Assembly (NCBI GenBank): GCA_964352225.1
Contig: CAYGRM010000388.1
Coordinates: 1 to 6,320, forward strand
Source: CAJQQY01 sp964352225
Lineage (GTDB): Bacteria; Bacteroidota; Bacteroidia; Chitinophagales; Saprospiraceae
Length of the DNA stretch: 6,320 nucleotides
Direction of reading: 5' to 3'
Numbering within the stretch: the first letter of the stretch is position 1; each line of letters begins with the position of its first letter. Positions 1 to 6,208 of this stretch are shown piece after piece. Below the pieces are notes generated by a model that was not told the origin of the DNA, did no database searches, and worked only from the letters and a program-made list of their open reading frames with translations. The position numbers were made by a program, and so were the translations under genes.

Positions 1-642
1 GAAGAAAGAAATGAGCGAACTCTAATTTACAGAAACCCAGATAATCGAATTGTGGTGGATGATTTACCAGCCAATAGAATGGCACGAACTGTCTTTGATT
101 TGTTGCGTCGAATTCCAGGAGTAACTGTAACTGGATTTGGAACTAATGAGAATGCCTTGATTCGTGGAGTTGGGTCTTTAACAGGGAAAATTACTCCAGC
201 TTATTTTGTAGATGGAGCACCTGTAGATGTTGATTTTGTGAGAAATCTTCAAGTAGATAATGTTGACTTTATTGATGTTTTAAAAACCGGGAAAGCTGCT
301 ATTTTAGGATCTAGAGCAGCCACAGGAGCTATCCTTATTTATACCAAAACAGGATCTTCACTTAATAATCCTTTTTTGCCTGGATTACTTCAAATCGAGC
401 TTCAGGGATTTTATAAGGCAAGAGAGTTTTCTGTTTTTGATCCAACCGAAAGTGGAAATGAAAACAGACCAGATATTCGAACTACGATTCATTGGAATCC
501 AAATTTGCGTACAGATTCATCAGGAAAGGTAAAAGAGAATTTTATTACTTCAGATCAAAATGGAGAATTTATTATGATAGCACATGGATTGAGAGGGGAT
601 GGAACACCATTATTTGGAACCAAGGAATTTACGGTGGAATAA
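1..642 (+). CDS. C-terminal part of a TonB plug-domain protein, probably of the macroglobulin (MG2)-plus-plug type; 5' end outside the window
   Basis: The frame is open from base 1, so this is the last 213 residues of a longer protein; a GTG at base 52 is an internal valine, not a convincing start. Visible residues about 18-118 read as a TonB-dependent receptor plug: the sequence has LRRIPGVTVTG, ALIRGVGSL, AYFVDGAPVD, VDFIDVLKTGKAAILGSRAA and ATGAILIYTKTG, matching the plug series 'PGV.V', 'iRG', 'DG.pv', 'I.vlKg..A.yG.rgaNGvI.i.TK.G'. A tail of about 95 residues follows, with GFYKAREFS and RTTIHWNPNLRTDSSGKV, and then the gene stops, so no 22-strand barrel can follow. From memory of the family, this tail is typical of Bacteroidota proteins carrying MG2/macroglobulin-like domains before the plug; the upstream domains are not visible. 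It likely sits in the periplasm or at the outer membrane. Substrate and role are unknown. The plug call is firm; the MG2 assignment is inference. Confidence 0.8.
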   Translation, partial: EERNERTLIYRNPDNRIVVDDLPANRMARTVFDLLRRIPGVTVTGFGTNENALIRGVGSLTGKITPAYFVDGAPVDVDFVRNLQVDNVDFIDVLKTGKAAILGSRAATGAILIYTKTGSSLNNPFLPGLLQIELQGFYKAREFSVFDPTESGNENRPDIRTTIHWNPNLRTDSSGKVKENFITSDQNGEFIMIAHGLRGDGTPLFGTKEFTVE

Positions 643-666
643 TAATTAGGACAAGAACTTTAGGTG

Positions 667-711
667 AAAAAAATGGACACTAATCTTATTTAGATTAGTG
701 TCCATTTTTTA
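667..711. terminator. Bidirectional rho-independent terminator between convergent genes
   Basis: A perfect 12-bp inverted repeat (674-685 tggacactaatc and 693-704) closes a 7-base loop, and one further T-A pair can form inside it. An A tract (667-673) precedes it and six Ts (705-710) follow, so the RNA made from either strand ends in a hairpin plus U tract. It lies 24 bases after the stop of the plus-strand plug gene and 15 bases after the stop of the minus-strand Asp-box gene, as expected for a shared terminator. Confidence 0.9.
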
Positions 712-725
712 TTGGAAATCCCGTT

Positions 726-3700
726 CTAAGGATTTTTCTTTCTATTCAATCTATCGCAAATAATCTGTACGCCAAGCGATCTTCCTTTTTCGTTAATCAC
801 TTTTAATTTTTCGAGTAATAGATTATCTAATTTTAGAAGTTGATCATTTAATTCATTGGTTAATTCATCTCTAACTTGCTCAGCTTGCTCAGTCGGAGGG
901 AAATCCCCACGCTGCTGATCAGCTAGTAAAAATGCTAATCGATTATTTACTCGAATGCCATAATTCAAGGGATCTTGTCGACTTTGATTACTTGTCATAT
1001 GAATATTATTTTCGATTATAGACATCTCTTTTTCTAAATCTGACAATAGCCCAATAACTTCTTCGTACTCTTTTTTTCCTTCCAATTTATTTTGAAAATA
1101 TTCAACATCAGCTCGAACACCTTTAATATCAGTCATGGCCTGATGAGCTTCGCTTACTTTATTTCTAACCTGAAGTAAGAAGCTTAACTGGTTACGATAG
1201 TCTTCATCCGTATTTTTTAAACGTGGATCTTTTGCGATTGTAAATGGTTGAGTTTCGGATTTTCCATCAACCGTAAGTGTGGCAGAATAATTACCTGGAA
1301 CAGCTTTTGGGCCACGGTTGGGAGAGGAGTATAAAACCATACCATCGAACTCCTCAAAGCCAGGGTATCTCATATCCCAAACAAATCGATTGTTGTCTTT
1401 TGTTACTTCTAATTTTTGTTTTTTATCCTTCGCATCTGAGGTAAAAGTTTGGATGACTTTTCCGCTGGCATCTTTTATCTCGAGGGTAACTTTTTTATTT
1501 TCTTTTTTTCCATCATCAGTTTTATCGTAATCTTTTATAAAAAAATTAAATAAAACTCCATTCGGGTGATTCTGTCCTACCTTGTTATAATTTGGACTTC
1601 CCCAACCTGCATCTTGTGCCATTCGGTAAGCTGGTTTAGGTTCAAATAAATGATGAGTTTTTGAAATTATATCTGTGCTTAATTGCTGAATAGGTCCTAA
1701 ATCATCGATCATCCAAAAACTTCGACCATGAGTTGCAGCAATCAATGTGTTATCTCGAATGTGCAAATCTCGGATAGAAACGATAGGAAGATTCAATTGG
1801 AAAGGTTGCCAATTTGCTCCATCATCAAAGGAAATATACATTCCCCATTCTGTTCCAGCATAAAGTAATCCTTTTCTAACAGGGTCTACACGTATAGCAC
1901 GAGTATAGTTATTTTCAGGAATTCCATTTGTGATTTTTGTCCAAGTTTTTCCATAATCACTTGTCTTGTAGAGGTATGGCGTATAGTCTCCGAACTTGTA
2001 TGAAGTGGCTGCCAAATATGCACCACCCTTGGTATGAGGGTCAACATCAATACAGTTCATCATATTTAATTTAGGAGAACCTTTAGGAGTAACGTTTTCC
2101 CAATTTTTTCCTCCATCACGTGTTACATGAACTAATCCATCATCACTTCCAGTCCAAATAACTCCTTCCTCCTGAGATGATTCTGCTATAGCAAAAATGT
2201 TAGCATAAAATTCTGCACCGGTATTGTCCTGAGTAATTGGTCCACCAGAGGATTTAATGGATTCTGGATCATTGCGAGTCAAATCTGGACTGATCACTTG
2301 CCAAGATTGTCCCTCATTAGTAGTGACGTGCAGGTAGTTAGAACCTGCGTATAATTTTTTAGGATTATGAGGAGAAAACATAATTGGGTAGTTCCAATTA
2401 AATCTGTATTTCATCACTTCTGCACCTGAACCTGCTGGGTTGAATGGCCAAACATTAGTGGAACGAGTTTGTCCATTGGAGTGATCTTTCCGCATCATGT
2501 AGCCTTTGTAAGTCCCTCCGTAGACAATGTCTGGATTAATTGGATCAGGAGCTAAATGTGCACTTTCACCTCCAGCTGTGGATTCCCAATCTTGCTCAGT
2601 AATAGAGCTGCTAGAAGATCTATGAGAGATACGAATAGCGGAATTGTCTTGTTGAGCTCCATAAATTCTGAAGGGAAAAAAGTTATCAGTTGTCACTCTA
2701 TAAAATTGGGAAGTAGGTTGATTATGGTAGGTCGTCCAATTTTCGCCAGCATCAAAACTTACTTGTCCACCACCATCATCAGCAATTGCCATACGTTGGT
2801 TATCATTTGGAGAAATCCAAAGATCGTGATGATCTCCGTGAGGGGTTCCTATACTTTCAAAAGTTTTTCCACCATCATTAGATCTCCAAAATCCTACATT
2901 CAAAACATAAACTCGATCGACATTTTTTGTATCAGCATAGATTCTTGAATAGTACCATGCTCGTTGTCGAAGCGAACGATTGCTACTAGTTTTTTCCCAA
3001 GTCATTCCACCATCATCTGATCGAAAAACACCACCATCTTTTGCTTCAATAATAGTCCAAAGTCGATATGAATTTAATGGAGAAACGGTCACCCCAATAA
3101 TTCCAATTACACCTTCCGGTAGTCCTGGTTTGTTGGTTAGTTTTTCCCAATTATCACCCCCGTCTGTACTTTTCCAAAGATGACTATCTGGCCCGCCGCT
3201 ATCCATGCGGTATCCATTTCGTTTTATTTGCCAAGTGGAAGCATAAATAATTCTAGGATTATTTGGATCTAAGATTACATCAACAGCACCTGCTTTGTCA
3301 CTTACGTATAGAATTTTTTCCCAAGATGTTCCTCCATCTTTTGATCGATAGAGTCCACGTTCTTCATTGGGAATCCAAAGGTTACCCATAGCTGCTACAT
3401 ACAACAAATCAGGATTGTTAGGATGTACTCTAATTCTTCCGATGTGTTCTGATTTTTTTAAACCAATTGATTCCCAAGTATCTCCTGCATCTGTTGATCG
3501 CCAAAGTCCTTTTCCAGAAGAAACATTTCCACGAACAGTTTGCTCTCCTTCACCCACATAAATTACATTGGGATCACTTTCTGAGACGGCAACGGCTCCA
3601 ATTGATCCTCCAAAATAACCATCAGAAATGCAATTCCAGGTGTTCCCACCATCTTTCGTTTTCCAAACCCCTCCGCCAGCTGTTCCGATATAATATAGAT

Positions 3701-3926
3701 TGGGATGATTTGCTACCCCTGCTACGGTGCCTGCTCGGCCACCTCTAAATGGCCCCACCAATCGCCACTCCATCGTATTATAATAAAACTCATCAAAGGA
3801 GTTAGGAGCAGGTTTTTTATTTTCTTGGGCAAAGTTTTCATTAGGAAAAAGAAGTACAAAAAACAAAGTCATTGAAATAATGAAAAATGTTTTTTGAGAA
3901 AAAAGAAATTTAGCTAGGTTTTTCAT
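726..3926 (-). CDS. Exported Asp-box (BNR/VPS10-sortilin-like) beta-propeller protein, 1066 aa
   Basis: The protein starts with a Sec signal peptide: charged MKNLAK, a hydrophobic run at residues 12-27 and a probable cleavage after NFA (33) before QEN. There is no lipobox cysteine. Residues about 52-745 carry eleven Asp-box-like motifs (S/T-x-D-x-G-x-x-W) near 89-97, 143-151, 194-202, 252-260, 302-310, 348-356, 390-397, 535-542, 602-609, 654-662 and 699-706, which suggests two consecutive beta-propellers. A conserved-looking GDHHDLWISPND stretch lies near 364-375. Residues about 790-900 look like an Ig/FlgD-like beta-sandwich (LEIKDASGKVIQTF, VPGNYSATLTVDG). Residues 905-1045 are helix-rich and charged. 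There is no T9SS sorting domain, so a periplasmic location is likely. Homologues are often labelled 'glycosyl hydrolase' or 'VPS10 domain-containing', but Asp-boxes are structural and I see no sialidase catalytic set, so no reaction is assigned. The ATG is followed at once by the signal peptide; the leader lacks a Shine-Dalgarno sequence. It is divergent from the 4193 gene and appears monocistronic. Confidence 0.92.
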   Translation of the reverse strand: MKNLAKFLFSQKTFFIISMTLFFVLLFPNENFAQENKKPAPNSFDEFYYNTMEWRLVGPFRGGRAGTVAGVANHPNLYYIGTAGGGVWKTKDGGNTWNCISDGYFGGSIGAVAVSESDPNVIYVGEGEQTVRGNVSSGKGLWRSTDAGDTWESIGLKKSEHIGRIRVHPNNPDLLYVAAMGNLWIPNEERGLYRSKDGGTSWEKILYVSDKAGAVDVILDPNNPRIIYASTWQIKRNGYRMDSGGPDSHLWKSTDGGDNWEKLTNKPGLPEGVIGIIGVTVSPLNSYRLWTIIEAKDGGVFRSDDGGMTWEKTSSNRSLRQRAWYYSRIYADTKNVDRVYVLNVGFWRSNDGGKTFESIGTPHGDHHDLWISPNDNQRMAIADDGGGQVSFDAGENWTTYHNQPTSQFYRVTTDNFFPFRIYGAQQDNSAIRISHRSSSSSITEQDWESTAGGESAHLAPDPINPDIVYGGTYKGYMMRKDHSNGQTRSTNVWPFNPAGSGAEVMKYRFNWNYPIMFSPHNPKKLYAGSNYLHVTTNEGQSWQVISPDLTRNDPESIKSSGGPITQDNTGAEFYANIFAIAESSQEEGVIWTGSDDGLVHVTRDGGKNWENVTPKGSPKLNMMNCIDVDPHTKGGAYLAATSYKFGDYTPYLYKTSDYGKTWTKITNGIPENNYTRAIRVDPVRKGLLYAGTEWGMYISFDDGANWQPFQLNLPIVSIRDLHIRDNTLIAATHGRSFWMIDDLGPIQQLSTDIISKTHHLFEPKPAYRMAQDAGWGSPNYNKVGQNHPNGVLFNFFIKDYDKTDDGKKENKKVTLEIKDASGKVIQTFTSDAKDKKQKLEVTKDNNRFVWDMRYPGFEEFDGMVLYSSPNRGPKAVPGNYSATLTVDGKSETQPFTIAKDPRLKNTDEDYRNQLSFLLQVRNKVSEAHQAMTDIKGVRADVEYFQNKLEGKKEYEEVIGLLSDLEKEMSIIENNIHMTSNQSRQDPLNYGIRVNNRLAFLLADQQRGDFPPTEQAEQVRDELTNELNDQLLKLDNLLLEKLKVINEKGRSLGVQIICDRLNRKKNP

Positions 3927-4072
3927 AATAGTGGTTTTGTTAAGTAGAATGTTTAGAGCATTTTAAATCCATTAAGGAAAAGCACTAAGTTATAAATTAT
4001 TAAATTTATTTTATTTGAGATTATTCTTTCTGATGAAAAAAATAATAAACCTGCCTTTGTCATAGCTAAATT

Positions 4073-4108
4073 ACCATTTTAAAATATTAGAACTCATTTT
4101 AAAATGGT
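4073..4108. repeat. 13-bp perfect inverted repeat made of two copies of a 10-bp palindrome, candidate operator
   Basis: Bases 4073-4085 (accattttaaaat) and 4096-4108 (attttaaaatggt) are exact reverse complements separated by 10 bases. Each arm also contains the self-palindrome ATTTTAAAAT (4076-4085 and 4096-4105), and the two palindrome centres are exactly 20 bp apart, about two helical turns. It lies in the divergent spacer, 85 bp before the 4193 start and 147 bp before the 3926 start. Neither side is followed by a T tract, so a terminator is unlikely. That it is a regulator-binding site is inference; AT-rich DNA can produce such palindromes by chance. Confidence 0.5.
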
Positions 4109-4146
4109 GTTGGATAATGCTATATTTAGAAAAATATAATCCAACA
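4108..4146. repeat. Interrupted inverted repeat / potential hairpin upstream of the T9SS cargo gene
   Basis: An outer 8-bp stem (4108-4115 tgttggat with 4139-4146 atccaaca) and an inner 7-bp stem (4121-4127 tatattt with 4132-4138 aaatata) enclose the loop AGAA (4128-4131), with a one-sided 5-base bulge (4116-4120). It abuts the preceding palindrome pair, sharing base 4108. If transcription starts upstream it would form an RNA hairpin in the leader of the 4193 gene. If the promoter is the TATAAT within it, the repeat would be a DNA site instead. No U tract follows. Confidence 0.4.
4110..4140 (+). promoter_or_regulatory. Possible promoter for the T9SS cargo gene (weak)
   Basis: TTGGAT at 4110-4115 and TATAAT at 4135-4140 are separated by 19 bp, ending 52 bp before the ATG at 4193. 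In Bacteroidota the usual elements are TTTG near -33 and TAnnTTTG near -7, and this site fits them only partly (TTG with the right sort of spacing, but no TTTG at -7). In DNA this AT-rich, a TATAAT occurs readily by chance, so this is only a candidate. Confidence 0.22.
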
Positions 4147-4192
4147 ATATTGCTCTCCTGTTACTTTATTTTATAACCTTAAAAAATTAACC

Positions 4193-5854
4193 ATGAAAAG
4201 AAATGTACTTTTATTTTTATTACTCACCATAGCTGTTATTCAATTAAATGCCCAAGGCATTTTTGATGCATCTATTCATACCGCAATTGGTTTTGGAGAT
4301 GTAAGCTCTCCTTTCAATGAAGGGCCACAAGAGATAATTGATCAAGATCCAATGACTAAGTTTTTAGATTTTAATGCTTTGGATGGAATGGGTTTCGATG
4401 TTGATATGTTGGGAGTCTCTTCAGTTGTCAATACCATTCAAATTGTAACTGCCAATGATGCTCCAGAAAGAGATCCAACAGCGTATGAGATCTTTGGTTC
4501 TAATGATGGAATCACTTACACAAGTATTGTAGTCGGCGAGATTCCTTGTGTTGCTGAAAGATTTTTATCAAGGTATTTTGGTTTTCCTAATACGGAATCT
4601 TACACTTATTACCGAGTAAATTTTACCGGGGTTTGTAATACTTCAGATATAATTCAGGTTGCTGATGTTCAACTGTATCCGATTATTGGAAATGCTCCGA
4701 CCATTGCTTGCGCCTCAAATATAAATACGGGAAGTTCGCCTGGAGAATGTGGAGGAGTGGTTATGTATGATATTTCAGCAACTGATGTTGAAGATGGAAT
4801 GTTAACTCCAACTATAGTATCTGGCTTACCTTCAGGGAGCGTTTTTCCCCTTGGAACTTCTTCCGTTGTTTTTTCTACCACCGATTCTGATAATAATACG
4901 GTAAGCTGTGATTTTACCGTAACGATTACTGATACTGAGAATCCAACTCCAGATTGTCCCGACAATATTACTGTTGGTTTAGCGAATCCAAATGACACAG
5001 GAGCTGTCGTAGATTTTGATTTAGGAATTATGGATAACTGTTCGCCAATTAATCCTTTGGTTGGATATGCAGCATTGGGAAGTATAGACGGGAAGGCTTA
5101 CTATTTATCAGATTCGACCTTTACGGGGCAGGAGGCATTCGTTGATGCTGCGCTCCAAGGAGGTTATGTTGGGATCATTCGAGATGCAGAGGATAATCAA
5201 TTTTTATTGGATGCGATTTTAAGAAATAACAATGGCCTTGCGGATGTCTTTATCGGACTTAGTGATGTAGATTATGAGGGACTATTCATATGGCCTGATG
5301 AGACTTTTCCTTATTACGATAATTGGAATATGGGAGAACCAAATAATGCTGGAGTAGGGGGAATCTCTGAAAATTATACTATTATTTTGACTGACGGTTT
5401 TTGGAATGATGTGGATTCTCTAGGAGAGCGAAGATACTTATTGGAAATGGATTACGCGCCGCTGCAAACTCAAGGATTGAGTGCTGGAAGTGAATTTCCC
5501 ATAGGAATTACCACTAATACCTTTGAAATATGGGATGCAGCTGGTAATATGTCTATTTGTGAGTTTGATGTAATGGTTGAGGATGAAGTAAATACCGAAG
5601 ATCAAGCATTATTAAAAGGAATTTTAATTTCCCCGAATCCAACTCAGGATATTATCACTATCTCAAATGAGTCAAATGTAAAATTAGAAAGTGCCCTTAT
5701 TTTTGATTTGCATGGAAAAATGATTCACGCTATTAATTTTAATCAATTTGAAAACCTCTACTCGTTTGATATGACCAGTTGGAATTCTGGTGTGTACTTG
5801 ATTAAAATAAAAGGGGAGAAGGGAATTGTGACCAAAAAGTTGATTAAATTATAA
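4193..5854 (+). CDS. Secreted T9SS cargo protein: discoidin-like, HYR, HYR split by a C-type lectin-like domain, C-terminal sorting domain; 553 aa
   Basis: A signal peptide (MKRNVLLFLLLTIAVIQLNA, cut before Q21) leads to a beta-rich region at about 22-163 with discoidin/F5-8C-like features (VNTIQIVTAND, TAYEIFGSNDGITYT, YYRVNFTG, IQVADVQLYP); C119 and C148 may pair. HYR 1 spans about 168-247 (GLPSGSVFPLGTSSVVFSTT, CDFTVTITD). HYR 2 begins at about 250 (DCPDNITV, DNCSP) and finishes at about 422-463 (LSAGSEFPIGITTNTF, DAAGNMSICEFDVMVED). Between the halves, residues 291-421 read as a C-type lectin-like domain: GKAYYLS, FIGLSDVDYEGLFIWPDE, NWNMGEPNN, FWNDV and YLLEMDY. The calcium/sugar motifs EPN (382-384) and WND (404-406) are intact, but the domain has no cysteine. 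Residues 477-553 are a type A T9SS sorting domain (ISPNPTQDIITI, GVYLIKIKGEKGIVTKKLIKL). The protein is expected on the cell surface or released, possibly binding glycans or acting as an adhesin; the ligand is unknown. The start has an A-rich leader (aaaaaattaacc) and no Shine-Dalgarno. Confidence 0.93.
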   Translation: MKRNVLLFLLLTIAVIQLNAQGIFDASIHTAIGFGDVSSPFNEGPQEIIDQDPMTKFLDFNALDGMGFDVDMLGVSSVVNTIQIVTANDAPERDPTAYEIFGSNDGITYTSIVVGEIPCVAERFLSRYFGFPNTESYTYYRVNFTGVCNTSDIIQVADVQLYPIIGNAPTIACASNINTGSSPGECGGVVMYDISATDVEDGMLTPTIVSGLPSGSVFPLGTSSVVFSTTDSDNNTVSCDFTVTITDTENPTPDCPDNITVGLANPNDTGAVVDFDLGIMDNCSPINPLVGYAALGSIDGKAYYLSDSTFTGQEAFVDAALQGGYVGIIRDAEDNQFLLDAILRNNNGLADVFIGLSDVDYEGLFIWPDETFPYYDNWNMGEPNNAGVGGISENYTIILTDGFWNDVDSLGERRYLLEMDYAPLQTQGLSAGSEFPIGITTNTFEIWDAAGNMSICEFDVMVEDEVNTEDQALLKGILISPNPTQDIITISNESNVKLESALIFDLHGKMIHAINFNQFENLYSFDMTSWNSGVYLIKIKGEKGIVTKKLIKL

Positions 5855-5916
5855 ATTATTAAAACGGAACACAGTATTGCTTAGATTCTCCCAATCTGTG
5901 TTCCGTTTTAATAATT
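5854..5916. terminator. Long 21-bp perfect inverted repeat, probable terminator starting in the stop codon
   Basis: Bases 5854-5874 are the exact reverse complement of 5896-5916; the 21-base interior can add an ATTG/CAAT stem (5876-5879 with 5892-5895). The GC-richer core is cggaacacag (5865-5874) with ctgtgttccg (5896-5905), flanked by AAAA on the left and TTTTAATAATT on the right, so it could end transcription from either side. The left arm begins at the last base of the TAA of the T9SS cargo gene. A long A/T-extended stem is consistent with an intrinsic terminator. The unusual length and large loop leave room for a role in mRNA 3'-end stability. Confidence 0.75.
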
Positions 5917-6208
5917 ATCATCCCTCAAATTATAGAGATTTAAAAATGAGAAAATTTCAAATTTTTGAATTTTTACAGTTATTTTGTTAAATTCAATTTT
6001 AAATAAAAAAACTTTTCAAAAGGGAAAGACCTAATTCTTAGGTAAAAAAAATAAGACAAGACCTTTTTATTTATTATCCCTTGAACTTTCAACTGAGCCA
6101 TAAAAATTAATTCATCTACCATTCAACTTATGTTTGATTGGTGAGCTGTTCTTATATTAAAGTATTTTGTCATAAAATTAATTACATAACCTTAATAAAT
6201 TTTTAATA
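5917..6208. other. AT-rich intergenic spacer without a recognisable gene
   Basis: I find no convincing coding frame or RNA gene in these 292 bases. The only structures are short: ttcaaa (5956-5961) with tttgaa (5964-5969), and acctaa (6029-6034) with ttaggt (6038-6043) around a 3-base loop. Neither has a terminator-like tail in the plus direction. A second AGACC stretch follows the latter at 6060-6064, too short to interpret. The last about 75 bases probably hold the promoter and leader of the gene starting at 6209. Confidence 0.6.
6133..6169 (+). promoter_or_regulatory. Possible Bacteroidota-type promoter for the 6209 gene (weak)
   Basis: TTTG at 6133-6136 (or TTG at 6138-6140) and TATTTTG at 6163-6169 resemble the -33 TTTG and -7 TAnnTTTG elements. 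The -7 match is one base short, and the spacing (26 or 22 bp) is longer than usual. The position, ending 39 bp before the ATG, is reasonable. Offered as a candidate only. Confidence 0.2.

Noticed and set aside
52..54. GTG as the start codon of the plug-domain gene
   Set aside because: The frame is open upstream to base 1 with protein-like sequence (ERTLIYRNPDNRIVV) that belongs to the start of the plug region, so the true start lies outside the window.
492..683. Plus-strand open frame overlapping the end of the plug-domain gene
   Set aside because: It is a +2-frame shadow of the plug gene and runs into the terminator hairpin.
2556..2948. Plus-strand open frame of 130 codons opposite the Asp-box gene
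   Set aside because: It is antisense to clear propeller coding sequence and its Ser/Ile-rich product has no domain or export signal.
2980..3600. Recurring pyrimidine-rich words such as tttttcccaa and ccaccatc on the plus strand, looking like a dispersed DNA repeat or array
   Set aside because: They are the complement of codons for the repeated Asp-box motif (DGG..W) of the minus-strand gene. Spacing is irregular and the rest of each unit diverges, so this is protein-level repetition.
4073..4108. The inverted repeat as an intrinsic terminator
   Set aside because: Neither strand has a T tract after the second arm, and no gene ends nearby.
4669..4998. Minus-strand open frame of 109 codons inside the T9SS cargo gene
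   Set aside because: It lies wholly within a well-supported coding region on the other strand, has no recognisable domain, and its product reads as the antisense of HYR sequence.
5951..5974. AT-rich inverted repeat with ttcaaa/tttgaa arms
   Set aside because: The arms are short with a 2-base loop and an internal mismatch, in very AT-rich DNA; chance is sufficient explanation.
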